64,000 nucleotides of DNA from NCBI RefSeq assembly GCF_900639875.1, contig NZ_CAAAIA010000001.1:124001-188000 (forward strand), read 5' to 3'. The notes under the pieces were generated by a model. The model was not told where the DNA came from. It did no database searches and was given only the letters and a program-made list of their open reading frames with translations. The stretch is from Legionella impletisoli. Its GTDB lineage: Bacteria; Pseudomonadota; Gammaproteobacteria; Legionellales; Legionellaceae. Shown here in pieces: positions 1 to 9,576 of this stretch; position 1 is the first letter of the stretch; every line of letters starts with the position of its first letter. A program made the position numbers and the translations under genes.

Positions 1-74
1 ATGTTGATATCAAACTGGCTTATTTTAAAAGGTCCCGCATAACAGATTCGTTTTTTGGGGCTAACTCACGTTAA

Positions 75-797
75 CTAACCATCTACGGAATCAACAATAA
101 CCCGAGTACCCTTTACGCCGTATCCTGGCAAATCAATGAATTCTTCATTTAACCATCTTGCATCCTCAATGAACATGCGAACGCAACCATGACTGGCTCG
201 GTAACCCGGTACCGTGTCGCTGCCATGAAGTGCAAATCCTCTAAAAAAATGCATACAGTAGGGCATTTCTGCACCGCCATCTTCGCCATTGGCTCGACGA
301 GGGAATGCCGTTGAAACACAGTCAATATCTTGTTTTCGGATGATTCGAAACGAGCCAGAAGGGGTTTTACAATAATTATCTCGTTGAGAACACTTGCCTG
401 ATCCGGATGATAATGGCCCCCACCAAACTAATTCACCGGTTTCATCATAAGCGCCCCACGCTAATTTATTTTGACTAACATAAATGGCTTTTTCTCCATT
501 CGTTTCGATATATCGAGGGAATGGCGAGACATCATAAATCGTTAGTCGCTCGATGTTTTTAGGAATGGCAATCGTCATTCCTGGTCGAAGACGAATATTC
601 ATTCGATTAATCCTTCGAATGATATCGCGCTCCTCCATATTGGGGAAAAGAGTTTCCCAACTCTCACCTTGTTTTACTTTAACACAGAAATAATCTGGTT
701 CATTGCATAATGTCTCACCATACCTTCCTTTAGCAAACGTGTATTGGCTTGTAACTAAAAATGCAATGAATATGCATAAGTTGATAAACGTTTTCAT
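75..797 (-). CDS. Secreted L,D-transpeptidase (YkuD family, EnhA-like)
   Basis: Residues 1-22 form a signal peptide ending in an FA-K type junction. A LysM-like stretch at about 38-80 (VKQGESWETLF...LRPGMTIAIP) would bind peptidoglycan. The rest is a YkuD domain with the catalytic signature HGSD...SHGCVRM; the nucleophile is the Cys near residue 205. The family makes meso-DAP cross-links or attaches proteins to peptidoglycan in the periplasm. Legionella proteins annotated EnhA belong to the same family, but paralogue identity cannot be fixed from sequence alone. The gene is divergent from accD and has no operon partner in view. Confidence 0.88.
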   Translation of the reverse strand: MKTFINLCIFIAFLVTSQYTFAKGRYGETLCNEPDYFCVKVKQGESWETLFPNMEERDIIRRINRMNIRLRPGMTIAIPKNIERLTIYDVSPFPRYIETNGEKAIYVSQNKLAWGAYDETGELVWWGPLSSGSGKCSQRDNYCKTPSGSFRIIRKQDIDCVSTAFPRRANGEDGGAEMPYCMHFFRGFALHGSDTVPGYRASHGCVRMFIEDARWLNEEFIDLPGYGVKGTRVIVDSVDG

Positions 798-851
798 GAC
801 GACCTCAACACGTTGTTAACAGTAATATCTCTATGAAGGTTAACGGCGTAT

Positions 852-880
852 TTAAAAAAAACTTAATAACCGGTTATAAT
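852..880 (+). promoter_or_regulatory. Probable promoter of the accD operon
   Basis: A perfect TATAAT lies at 875-880, 29 bases before the accD ATG, with a weak A/T-rich -35 (TTAAAA) 17 bases upstream. The site lies in the 112-bp gap between two divergent genes. Only the -10 is convincing. Confidence 0.5.
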
Positions 881-909
881 GGATTGCATCAACTTAATTC
901 GGATTAATT

Positions 910-1758
910 ATGAGCTGGCTAAAGAAACTGTTGCCTTCTAGAATCAGAACGGAAACCTCACAAAAAAAAGGGGTACCAGAGGGGCTATGGGTTAAATGTA
1001 AGGGGTGCAATGAAGTATTGTATCGCACCGAGTTGGTCAAGAATCTGAGCGTATGTCCTAAATGTGACCATCATCATCGATTGTCGGCGCGAGAGCGATT
1101 GGAGCAATTTTTTGATGAATCCAGCCTGGTTGAAATTGCTCCCAACCTTGAACCAGTTGATCGCTTAAAATTTCGTGATTCAAAAAAGTATAAAGAGCGC
1201 ATCACTCAAGCTCAGAAAACTACCGGTGAAAAGGAAGCTTTAATTGCTGTGAAAGGTACCTTGATGAGCCGACCTTTAGTTGCCAGTGCCTTTGAGTTTG
1301 ATTTTATGGGTGGCTCAATGGGGGCTACAGTTGGAGATAAATTTGTAAAAGCACTGAGTGAGGCTTCTGACACAAAATGCGCGTACGTTTGTTTTACCGC
1401 AAGCGGTGGCGCCAGAATGCAAGAGGGTTTATTTTCATTGATGCAAATGGCTAAAACTTCTGCTGCGTTAGCCAAATATGCTGAGACAGGATTGCCTTTT
1501 ATTGTGGTGCTCACCGATCCGACCATGGGCGGTGTATCAGCCAGTTTTGCAAGCTTAGGTGATGTCATCCTTGCTGAACCTAAGGCCTTAATTGGTTTTG
1601 CTGGTCCTCGTGTAATTGAGCAAACGGTTCGACAAACGTTGCCGGAGGGATTTCAGCGAAGTGAATTTTTACTGGAGCACGGTCATATTGATATGATTGT
1701 TGAGCGAAAAGCATTGCGTAACACCATTGCAGAACTGGTTGCTAAGCTGACTAAATAA
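910..1758 (+). CDS. accD: Acetyl-CoA carboxylase carboxyltransferase subunit beta
   Basis: This is the beta half of the carboxyltransferase that makes malonyl-CoA for fatty acid synthesis; it pairs with AccA. The N-terminal zinc ribbon is complete (Cys30, Cys33, Cys49, Cys52). The crotonase-like carboxyltransferase core follows, with [11 protein letters not shown] and the oxyanion-type [11 protein letters not shown] loop. At 282 residues it is slightly shorter than E. coli AccD (304). It is followed after 9 bases by folC, in the conserved order accD-folC-dedD-cvpA. Confidence 0.97.
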   Translation: MSWLKKLLPSRIRTETSQKKGVPEGLWVKCKGCNEVLYRTELVKNLSVCPKCDHHHRLSARERLEQFFDESSLVEIAPNLEPVDRLKFRDSKKYKERITQAQKTTGEKEALIAVKGTLMSRPLVASAFEFDFMGGSMGATVGDKFVKALSEASDTKCAYVCFTASGGARMQEGLFSLMQMAKTSAALAKYAETGLPFIVVLTDPTMGGVSASFASLGDVILAEPKALIGFAGPRVIEQTVRQTLPEGFQRSEFLLEHGHIDMIVERKALRNTIAELVAKLTK

Positions 1759-1767
1759 TGGGCTATA

Positions 1768-3087
1768 GTGGATAATTCAATCGCTTCCAACAATCCGTCT
1801 TCGTTACAGGAATGGTTATTCTTGCTGGAAAATCGTCACCAGCAAGAAATGCAGCTTGGACTCGATCGTATTCGTCGCGTGGCCGATATTATGGGGCTTG
1901 AAACGACTAAAGCTCGCATTATTACAGTGGCAGGCACAAATGGAAAAGGCTCGACAATTGCTAGTCTTGAAGCCATCTATCATGCTGCGGGATATAAAGT
2001 AGGCAGTTATACCTCCCCACACCTCATCCATTTCAACGAACGTATCCGTCTAAATTTAAACCCCGTTTCTGACGCTATGCTTTGTGAGGCATTTCAACTT
2101 ATTGAAGAAAAGCGAGGATGTACTCATCTTACGTATTTTGAGATGAGCACATTAGCTGCTCTTTGGTGTTTTAAAGCGTATGAAGCCGAAGTTATTTTAC
2201 TTGAAGTTGGAATCGGCGGAAGGTTGGATGCAACGAATATTATTGATTCAGATTTAGCCATTATCACAACCGTGGACTTAGATCATCAAGCGATTCTTGG
2301 CGATACGAAAGAGGCAATTGGCCATGAAAAAGCGGGCATTATAAGATCCCATAAACCGGTTCTTTATGCTGACACGCATCCTCCAAGAAGTGTGCTACGT
2401 TATGCTGAAACGTTCAATTCCCCTATGTATGAATTTAAGAAAGCCTATGACTATGAATTAAGTCTTGATAGCTTCCAAATTCATTTTAAAAATGAAGTGC
2501 TTTTTCTTCCCAAACCACCAGTCAATTTAAAATGTGCAGCCGCAGCCGTTATCGCTGCCATTCTTTTAAATCATTTTTTGCCTGTTTCAAAAGAGGCCTT
2601 TGAGAAGGCAATGCGCTCAATTAAAGTCCTTGGCAGATTAACAGTTATTCCTAAAAATCCTGTAATTATTCTCGATGTTGCCCATAACCCCCAGGCAGCG
2701 CAGCTTTTGGCAAAGTTTATTAATCGTTATCAACCTAAGCAATGTGTTCACGCTGTGTTTGCAGCATTGAAAGATAAGGATCTTTGCGGTTTAATAAAAT
2801 CTGTCGCACAGGAAGTGGATTTTTGGTATCCCGCTCTTTTGGATTCAAAAAGAGCAGCCAGTAGGGATGATATGGCTTTTGCTTTTAAAAAAACGCTTGC
2901 AACAACAACGGTATGTTATGAAACCCCTGTTGATGCCTATTATGCAGCACTTAACCATGCAAAGCCTGAGGATTTAATTGTAGTATTTGGTTCGTTTTTG
3001 ACAGTAGGAGCTGTTTTCTCCATCTTAAATGCTAATCGATATGAGTCAGAAGCGAAATTACCCTGTAATCAGGAGAATAGGTCATGA
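1768..3087 (+). CDS. folC: Bifunctional dihydrofolate/folylpolyglutamate synthase
   Basis: FolC adds glutamate to dihydropteroate and folates in the cytosol. The ATP-binding loop GTNGKGST is at residues 56-63, followed by the family motifs YTSPHLIHFNERI and GGRLDATN, and the C-terminal Mur-ligase-like domain contains DVAHNPQAA. The length of 439 residues is normal. The start is a GTG 9 bases after the accD stop; the ATG overlapping that stop is out of frame and closes after five codons. The end overlaps dedD by 4 bases (ATGA), implying coupled translation. Confidence 0.96.
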   Translation: MDNSIASNNPSSLQEWLFLLENRHQQEMQLGLDRIRRVADIMGLETTKARIITVAGTNGKGSTIASLEAIYHAAGYKVGSYTSPHLIHFNERIRLNLNPVSDAMLCEAFQLIEEKRGCTHLTYFEMSTLAALWCFKAYEAEVILLEVGIGGRLDATNIIDSDLAIITTVDLDHQAILGDTKEAIGHEKAGIIRSHKPVLYADTHPPRSVLRYAETFNSPMYEFKKAYDYELSLDSFQIHFKNEVLFLPKPPVNLKCAAAAVIAAILLNHFLPVSKEAFEKAMRSIKVLGRLTVIPKNPVIILDVAHNPQAAQLLAKFINRYQPKQCVHAVFAALKDKDLCGLIKSVAQEVDFWYPALLDSKRAASRDDMAFAFKKTLATTTVCYETPVDAYYAALNHAKPEDLIVVFGSFLTVGAVFSILNANRYESEAKLPCNQENRS

Positions 3088-3797
3088 AATTTACCTTGGA
3101 TGAAAGTCGTAAGCATCGGTTGATTGGAGTCGTTGTGATCCTGTCGGTAGTCGCGCTTTTTTTGCCAGCGATGATGAAAAAGTCTAATGAAGGTTTAAAC
3201 TCGACAGTCAATGTTGCTGTTCGCTTACCACCAAAGCCTAACCAGCCGTCTGTCTCAAAGCCAGATAGAGAACAAATGTTTCAAACGATTAAAGTAGCAA
3301 AGGTTGATTTATCCGAGGCGATTGATCCTGAACCTGCACCCACTCAACTTGTTAAAGCCGAACCAATTAAACATTCTGTTACAGCAAAGAGCGAAGAGCC
3401 CGTTCAGATCCAAACGAAGCCGGCAGCTCATATTGTAAAAGCATCACCAAATCATCCTTTACTCGCTCACAAAGAACCAATAAAGCATAAAGAGATAGCA
3501 CCTAAATCAAAGGCACAAGAACTTGCAAATCAACTGCAAACCAACAAAAAACCTTCAGAAGTTTATGCGGTACAAATTGCTTCCTTTGCTGTTGAAAGCA
3601 ACGCCAAGACGTTGGTTCAACAATTGCGACACAAAGGATACAAGGCAACGTATAGTCGCTCTACAACGAATAAGCGAGAGTTATACAAAGTAATTGTTGG
3701 TCAAGTAGAAAAAAGGGAAGAAGCCAAGGAGTTGCAACAAAAACTTGTTGAAACGATTCATTTAAATGGATTTGTGATTAAAACAGGAGTGAGTTAA
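3084..3797 (+). CDS. dedD: DedD-like SPOR domain protein
   Basis: A single N-terminal membrane segment lies at about residues 12-28 (LIGVVVILSVVALFLPAMM). It is followed by a long Pro/Lys-rich linker and a C-terminal SPOR domain (about 160-235, beginning VYAVQIASF). SPOR domains bind denuded glycan strands at the septum, so the protein probably acts in the periplasm at cell division. Its start overlaps the folC stop, and cvpA begins 2 bases after its end. DedD is the standard occupant of this position. Confidence 0.9.
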   Translation: MKFTLDESRKHRLIGVVVILSVVALFLPAMMKKSNEGLNSTVNVAVRLPPKPNQPSVSKPDREQMFQTIKVAKVDLSEAIDPEPAPTQLVKAEPIKHSVTAKSEEPVQIQTKPAAHIVKASPNHPLLAHKEPIKHKEIAPKSKAQELANQLQTNKKPSEVYAVQIASFAVESNAKTLVQQLRHKGYKATYSRSTTNKRELYKVIVGQVEKREEAKELQQKLVETIHLNGFVIKTGVS

Positions 3798-3799
3798 TT

Positions 3800-4405
3800 A
3801 TGGCATGGCATTGGCTAGATTATCTTATTTTTGCTGTAATTGGGCTATCTGTCATTACCGGGTTATTTCGTGGTTTTGTAAAAGAGCTTATTGCATTAAT
3901 TGTGTGGGTTTTAGCCGTTTGGCTCGCTTATCATTATTCCAATTTGCTCGATCCATTTTTACGCCCGTATGTACAAGATAAAAATATTCGTTTAGTAATT
4001 GCTTTTGTTGCTGTATTGCTTTCGACTTTAATTGCTGGCGGATTAGTCAATGCGATTTTAAGTTTTATTTTAACGCGATCAGGCTTAAGTGGGACCGATC
4101 GATTATTAGGCATGGGATTTGGTTTTGTTCGAGGGATTTTTATTGTATCCTTGATTATGCTTATTGTAAAAATTACTGAAGTTCCACATCAAGAATACAG
4201 TGATCAATCTCGTTTATACGCAAAATTCGATCCGGTTGTAAACTGGATGGCATTTTATGTACCTGAATTCATTTCAGAAGTTAAAAAACATGAGCAACGA
4301 ATGAATCCCGATACTCAAGAGTTAGGTAGAGAAGCCATTGCACTTGATAAAATCAAACATTTTAGCGATCCACATGAGTCTACTGGTCCACTTAAATCCA
4401 GCTGA
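3800..4405 (+). CDS. cvpA: CvpA family inner-membrane protein
   Basis: The first 130 residues hold four hydrophobic segments typical of CvpA (WLDYLIFAVIGLSVITGLFRG at the start), followed by a polar C-terminal tail. The family was named for colicin V production and is linked to envelope homeostasis; the biochemical role is unsettled. It closes the accD-folC-dedD-cvpA operon. In many gammaproteobacteria purF follows; here it does not. Confidence 0.92.
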   Translation: MAWHWLDYLIFAVIGLSVITGLFRGFVKELIALIVWVLAVWLAYHYSNLLDPFLRPYVQDKNIRLVIAFVAVLLSTLIAGGLVNAILSFILTRSGLSGTDRLLGMGFGFVRGIFIVSLIMLIVKITEVPHQEYSDQSRLYAKFDPVVNWMAFYVPEFISEVKKHEQRMNPDTQELGREAIALDKIKHFSDPHESTGPLKSS

Positions 4406-4481
4406 TGTTAGTGCCGAGTTGTAATTCTTAAATTGTATTTAATCTAAACCGATGGATCCTAGCTCCTAGGAAATTATCTTA

Positions 4482-5801
4482 ATGGAACTTAGTGTACATT
4501 CTTTATCCTACCCCAAACACCTCTGGGGACATTATTATCATTTAAGTACGTTACCAGGGTTTGCTTTGTTGCAAAGTACCGACCAAATCCGTGGCCGTTA
4601 CGATATTGTGACTGCATTTCCACATGATGAGCTGACGATTAAACGAAATGGTACTAATCCTTCAGAGTTATGGAATGATTTACATCGTATGCTCAGATGT
4701 AAATCATCTTCCTATGATTTCCCATTTCAAGGTGGTGCGATTGGATATTTTGCTTATGATTTTGCCGAATGTTTAATAGGTTTAAATGGGAAACGTCACC
4801 TCGAGAGTGAATTACCTCTTGTGGATTTAAAGTTTTATGACTGGGCGATAATTGTCGATCATCACAAGAAAAGAGTGGATTTGATTGCAGCTCATCAACA
4901 TCCCGATACGAAAATAAGGATATCGGATATCATAAAGCGATGGAATACTCCTCTAAAACCTAAGAAAAAAATTCAACTTTCAGAGGCATTTGCTTCACCA
5001 ATCAACCAAGAAGAATATTTCAATGCCTTTCAAGCGATTCATGACGCGTTAAAATGGGGCAGAGCTTATCAAGTGAATTATGCAATTCCTTTTCTCACAG
5101 AATTTTATGATGATCCCTGGTTAATATATGAAAAAGTTTCAATCCAGAATAGAGTTCCTTACGCGGCGTTTATACGTTATTCTAATTTTGACTTGTTGAG
5201 CTTTTCCCCGGAACGGTGTTTGTTAGTGAATCAGTATAAATTATTGACTTCACCTATAAAAGGTTCTGCGCCTCGTTCGGATGATTTGGTGCAGGATAAG
5301 CGCTATCAGTTTGAATTGACGCAAAGTGAAAAGAATCGCGCTGAAAACATCATGATAGTTGATCTATTACGTAATGATTTGGGAAAAGTTGCAACACCTG
5401 GCACGGTTAAAGTTAAAACACTTTGCGAACTTCAAAGTTATTCTCAAGTTCATCACTTAGTGAGTCATATTGAAGCGAAACTTAAGCATGAATTGCATCC
5501 AATAGATGCATTTAATGCCTGTTTCCCAGGTGGCTCAATTACTGGGGCACCAAAACTTGAAGCAATGCGCATTATTCACGAACATGAGCCTTATACCAGA
5601 GGTATTTACTGTGGAAACATTGGGTACTTATCCAATCATGGACGGTATGACATAAATATTGCCATTCGCACGGTGATTTCGCAGCAAAATAAACTGTATT
5701 TAAGGGCTGGCGGAGGGATTGTGATGGACTCTAATGCTCACGAAGAATACGATGAATGCTATACTAAAATTAAAGCAATTTTAAATGCCTTAACGACTTA
5801 G
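4482..5801 (+). CDS. pabB: Aminodeoxychorismate synthase component I
   Basis: This is a chorismate-utilising enzyme that makes 4-amino-4-deoxychorismate for folate, together with a PabA glutaminase. Diagnostic motifs are IKGSAPRSDD (PIKGT-like substrate loop), ENIMIVDLLRNDLGKV and FPGGSITGAPKLEAM near the C-terminus, then the conserved GIYCGNIGY. PabB is preferred over TrpE because of the IKG lysine-containing motif and the folate gene folC nearby. There is no pabA in the window. nudL follows after 7 bases. Confidence 0.92.
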   Translation: MELSVHSLSYPKHLWGHYYHLSTLPGFALLQSTDQIRGRYDIVTAFPHDELTIKRNGTNPSELWNDLHRMLRCKSSSYDFPFQGGAIGYFAYDFAECLIGLNGKRHLESELPLVDLKFYDWAIIVDHHKKRVDLIAAHQHPDTKIRISDIIKRWNTPLKPKKKIQLSEAFASPINQEEYFNAFQAIHDALKWGRAYQVNYAIPFLTEFYDDPWLIYEKVSIQNRVPYAAFIRYSNFDLLSFSPERCLLVNQYKLLTSPIKGSAPRSDDLVQDKRYQFELTQSEKNRAENIMIVDLLRNDLGKVATPGTVKVKTLCELQSYSQVHHLVSHIEAKLKHELHPIDAFNACFPGGSITGAPKLEAMRIIHEHEPYTRGIYCGNIGYLSNHGRYDINIAIRTVISQQNKLYLRAGGGIVMDSNAHEEYDECYTKIKAILNALTT

Positions 5802-5808
5802 TAAAGCT

Positions 5809-6297
5809 ATGACAAGAGAGTCTGCAGTTATTCTGCTTCATGAACTTAAAACGGATTCGTTGATTTTAACCAAACGTAACGAATCATTGCGAAATCATCC
5901 CGGGGAGTTTTGTTTTCCAGGAGGAATGAGGGATCTTAAGGATCAAGACTTATGGTCAACCGCACTGCGAGAGGTTCACGAAGAGCTTGGCATTGATTCT
6001 TCAAGAATAGCATGTGTTAAAGCCCTCAAGCCAGAATACACGTTACTTGGTAAGATTATTTATCCATGGCTTGCAACGATTTCAGCCCTCCAACCCTATG
6101 TAATGAATAAACATGAAGTTTCTGATGTCATATCCTTGCCTATGAAAGAGGTTTCTTGTAGAAATAATTACAAAGAATTATGCATTGAAAAAGCGAACAA
6201 GAAAATCATTACTTGTCAGTATACAGCCTATCCCCACTTAGTTTGGGGAGCGACTGCTAGGATTATGCAACAATTGTGTCTTGATAAAAAAGAATAG
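5809..6297 (+). CDS. nudL: NUDIX hydrolase, CoA pyrophosphatase type
   Basis: The NudL/YeaB signature is present: an upstream SLRNHPGEFCFPGG block (UPF0035 motif) followed by the extended Nudix box ending ALREVHEELGID. Proteins of this group split CoA and its thioesters into phosphopantetheine and 3',5'-ADP. At 162 residues it is a little short at the C-terminus compared with E. coli NudL. It is probably co-transcribed with pabB. Confidence 0.85.
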   Translation: MTRESAVILLHELKTDSLILTKRNESLRNHPGEFCFPGGMRDLKDQDLWSTALREVHEELGIDSSRIACVKALKPEYTLLGKIIYPWLATISALQPYVMNKHEVSDVISLPMKEVSCRNNYKELCIEKANKKIITCQYTAYPHLVWGATARIMQQLCLDKKE

Positions 6298-6429
6298 CCT
6301 TCTCTTCATCTAACCTTAATTGACAGCCAATTTACTGATCGCTTTGACAAAGCTATTCTTACCATCATAAGAAATTTGGTAATTAATCCCATAGTCATTT
6401 AGAACTAGAATGCTTATATTGTGCCCATG

Positions 6430-8085
6430 TTATTTAAGCGCGCGTCGTAGTATTTTACCGACATTTGTCTTAGGTAACTCATCATAGAACTCGATTACCT
6501 TGGGCACTTTATAAGCGGTCAAATGTTCTCGAGAATGCGCGATAATTGCTTCTTCCGTTAAATTGGGGTCTTTTTTGACAATGCAGGCTTTAACGCGTTC
6601 GCCCGATTCGTCCACCTTGATGCCTATTACTCCAGCTTCGAGCACACCAGGGTGCATCGTTAACACTTGTTCTACTTCATTGGGATAGACATTAAACCCT
6701 GAAACTAAAATCATGTCTTTTTTGCGATCCACAAGATAAACGTGGCCTTTTTCATCAATACGTGCGATATCCCCCGTGCGCAAAAAGCCATCAGGCCAAA
6801 AAACGAGATCGGTTTCATCTTGTCTTTGCCAATAGCCTGACATTACTTGTGGGCCTTTAACGCAAAGTTCTCCTTTTTCATGCATGGGGAGCTCTTTACC
6901 TTTATCATCACGGATTGATATTTCTGTTGAGGGAAGTGGAAGCCCTATGCTGCCATTATATTCTTTAATATACATTGGATTAATGGTTACTGCAGGGCTT
7001 GTCTCAGTTAAACCGTATGCTTCGAGAATATCCGATTTTGTTTTTTCTCGCCATTTAATAGAAACACTTTTTTGTAGCGCCATGCCACCCGCTAAGGCAA
7101 GTTTCAGTTTCGAAAAATCAATGGTTTCAAAATCCGGATGATTCAATAAAGCATTAAATAATGTATTCACACCGGTTATAGCGGTAAACCCCGAGCCTTT
7201 GATTTCTTTTATGAAATGCGATAAATCTCTTGGGTTTGTAATGAGAATATTTTTCGCCCCCATATTTAAAAAAGTTAAGCAATTCGCGGTTAATGAAAAG
7301 ATATGATAAAGAGGAAGGGCAGTTACAATAATTTCATGCTCATCTAACTCTAAAGGAGAAATCCAAGCCGTCGCTTGTAGAACGTTTGCGATCATATTCC
7401 CATGTGAAAGCATTGCACCTTTAGCAACACCTGTTGTTCCACCTGTATACTGTAAAAAGGCGATATCCTCATGGCTGCACTCAACTTCTTGAAAAGGCTT
7501 AGATTTTCCTTTTTCGAGCGCTTGATTAAACGAAATAGCATTGGGGATGTTATAGTCGGGGACCATTTTCTTGATGTATTTCACCACCGCATTTACAACC
7601 AAGCGTTTAAAGCCAGGAAATAAATCTCCGATTTGAGTTATTATAACTTGCTTTAAGTTTGGTATATTCGGTAAAGATTTTTCAACGGTATGGGCAAAAT
7701 TGGCCAGTACTACAACCGCTTCAGCGCCTGAGTCATTCATTTGATGCGTTAGCTCATCACTGGTATATAAGGGGTTCGTGTTTACGACAATAAATCCCGC
7801 TCTTAAGATTCCAAATAATGCAATCGGGTATTGCAGTAAGTTTGGCATCATAATGGCGACTCTGGCCCCTTTCTTAAGGCCTAATTGTTGAAGGTATGAT
7901 GCGAATTGTTGGCTTAGCGTATCCATTTTTTCATAAGTTAAGCCCGTGTTCATATTCACGTAAGCTATTTTATCTTTGTATTTACTGCAGGAATGTTTAA
8001 ATAAATCAACTATAGATTGATATTCCTCAATGTTTATTTCATGAGGGACGCCTTCCTGATAACTCTCTAACCAAATTTTATCCAC
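6430..8085 (-). CDS. fadD: Long-chain fatty acid-CoA ligase
   Basis: An ANL-superfamily acyl-CoA synthetase of 551 residues, close to E. coli FadD (561). The AMP-binding P-loop YTGGTTGVAKGAM is present, as are YGLTETSP, the GYWQRQDET region, the hinge TGDIARIDEKGHVYLVDRKKD and the C-terminal lysine in PKTNVGKILRR. It activates free fatty acids at the inner membrane for beta-oxidation. The gene stands alone on the minus strand between two plus-strand operons. Confidence 0.94.
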   Translation of the reverse strand: MDKIWLESYQEGVPHEINIEEYQSIVDLFKHSCSKYKDKIAYVNMNTGLTYEKMDTLSQQFASYLQQLGLKKGARVAIMMPNLLQYPIALFGILRAGFIVVNTNPLYTSDELTHQMNDSGAEAVVVLANFAHTVEKSLPNIPNLKQVIITQIGDLFPGFKRLVVNAVVKYIKKMVPDYNIPNAISFNQALEKGKSKPFQEVECSHEDIAFLQYTGGTTGVAKGAMLSHGNMIANVLQATAWISPLELDEHEIIVTALPLYHIFSLTANCLTFLNMGAKNILITNPRDLSHFIKEIKGSGFTAITGVNTLFNALLNHPDFETIDFSKLKLALAGGMALQKSVSIKWREKTKSDILEAYGLTETSPAVTINPMYIKEYNGSIGLPLPSTEISIRDDKGKELPMHEKGELCVKGPQVMSGYWQRQDETDLVFWPDGFLRTGDIARIDEKGHVYLVDRKKDMILVSGFNVYPNEVEQVLTMHPGVLEAGVIGIKVDESGERVKACIVKKDPNLTEEAIIAHSREHLTAYKVPKVIEFYDELPKTNVGKILRRALK

Positions 8086-8135
8086 GGTATTGGCCTTCTG
8101 TTATTTATTCCTGCATGATAGTATAAACAAAAAAG

Positions 8136-8855
8136 ATGGCGTTGGATATTGCGACTATGAACGATAATGCATTGAAAACACAAGCGTTTAAATTAAAGGG
8201 AAGATTGTATACTTTAACGGTATTAAGTCTTTTAAGTTGTGAAACGGAATTATTTGCTGAACAACTTTCTGAAGTCGTGGCAAAAGCTCCCAATCTATTC
8301 AAGCATACCCCCGTTATTTTAGATTGCTCACAACTAAACGATATGAATTTAGATTTAAATGCGATCTGTCAATGTGCTCGTGAGAACGGATTAGTTCCGG
8401 TCGCTGTTCAAGGTGGAGATCCAATGCTTGAGACCATCGCTCAATTACAAGGATTAGCCGTCATGAATGCGTCATCGAGTCATGATAAGCCGATTATGAA
8501 TGAGCCGGTTTCTTCAAAATCAAATAAAGCTCCTCAAATTGTGAATAAAATGATTACCGTTCCTGTACGTTCCGGGCAGCAAATGGTTTGTAAAGGCGAT
8601 TTGGTGATTACCGCGGCAGTCAGTAATGGTGCAGAGTTATTAGCGGATGGTAATATTCATGTCTACGGTGCATTAAGAGGAAGAGCATTAGCGGGGATCA
8701 ATGGCAATAAAAATGCCCGTATTTTCTGCCAGTCACTGGAAGCTGAGTTGGTATCCATTGCAGGATTTTATCGTTTAAGTGATGCTATAAAACCCATCGC
8801 TGGTCCTTGTCAAATATATCTTCAGGACGATCAAATTCAAATCGAGCCAGTATGA
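8136..8855 (+). CDS. minC: Septum site-determining protein MinC
   Basis: MinC inhibits FtsZ polymerisation away from midcell. The N-terminal domain (about 1-100) begins AFKLKGRLYTLTVL, and the C-terminal beta-helix domain carries RSGQQMVCKGDLVI, GAELLADGNIHVYGALRGRALAG and the ending FCQSLEAELVSIAGFYRL. The 239-residue length is normal. The start could also be the ATG at 8157. minD and minE do not follow; lpxH overlaps its stop by 4 bases. Confidence 0.93.
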   Translation: MALDIATMNDNALKTQAFKLKGRLYTLTVLSLLSCETELFAEQLSEVVAKAPNLFKHTPVILDCSQLNDMNLDLNAICQCARENGLVPVAVQGGDPMLETIAQLQGLAVMNASSSHDKPIMNEPVSSKSNKAPQIVNKMITVPVRSGQQMVCKGDLVITAAVSNGAELLADGNIHVYGALRGRALAGINGNKNARIFCQSLEAELVSIAGFYRLSDAIKPIAGPCQIYLQDDQIQIEPV

Positions 8856-9568
8856 TAGATGCTGTATTCATTTCCGACCTGCACTTAAATCCAGAGCAAC
8901 CTGACATTACGGAGCGATTTTTTCGGTTTATCGATTGGGCTTCTCACCATACATCCCGATTATTCATTCTGGGTGATTTTTTTCATGCCTGGCCAGGAGA
9001 TGATGCTTTAGATGGCTGGAGTGAATCAATTGCTCATCGTTTAGCCTGGTTAACAAGACAGGGGGTTCAAATTTCCTACCTCAGAGGGAACCGTGATTTT
9101 TTAATAGGACAACAGTTTGCTAAACTCGCTAACATTACGATTCTAACAGATCCTCACGTACTGAAATTGAATCAAGAATTGATTTTATTGACTCATGGGG
9201 ATCAATATTGTCTGAGAGATGTTGCTCATCAGTGGCTACGCCGTCTAACTAGAAATCGCATCTTTTTTACTCTTTTTCAAGTTATGCCTTTGAAGTTTCG
9301 AGAAAAAATCGTATTGGGTGTTCGACAACATAGTCAGCAATCTAACAAATCGGATTATGAATTAGAGATTGTTCCTGAAGCGATGATTCGTGAAATGGAC
9401 CGTAATAAAGTCGAAATTGTAATTCATGGCCATATTCATAAGCCTGAAATCAAATATCATGAGGCAAAACAAACCACTTACAAGCAGATTGTTTTAAGCG
9501 ATTGGGATGACATCCCGCATCTATTGTGTTATGATAAGTCAAATGGTTTTTATTTTGATCGGTTCTAG
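8852..9568 (+). CDS. lpxH: UDP-2,3-diacylglucosamine diphosphatase
   Basis: A lipid A pathway enzyme that releases UMP from UDP-diacylglucosamine to give lipid X. All metallophosphoesterase motifs are visible: ISDLHL (Asp9, His11), LGDFFHAW, RGNRDF, THGDQYCL and HGHIHKPE. The ATG at 8852 is chosen because it overlaps the minC stop (ATGA) and gives the usual N-terminus; an upstream in-frame ATG at 8807 lies inside minC. The length is 238 residues. Confidence 0.95.
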   Translation: MIDAVFISDLHLNPEQPDITERFFRFIDWASHHTSRLFILGDFFHAWPGDDALDGWSESIAHRLAWLTRQGVQISYLRGNRDFLIGQQFAKLANITILTDPHVLKLNQELILLTHGDQYCLRDVAHQWLRRLTRNRIFFTLFQVMPLKFREKIVLGVRQHSQQSNKSDYELEIVPEAMIREMDRNKVEIVIHGHIHKPEIKYHEAKQTTYKQIVLSDWDDIPHLLCYDKSNGFYFDRF

Positions 9569-9576
9569 GGGGCGTT

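Noticed and set aside
1-74. Possible gene end at the left border
   Set aside because: Only a 13-codon frame is open; nothing can be supported.
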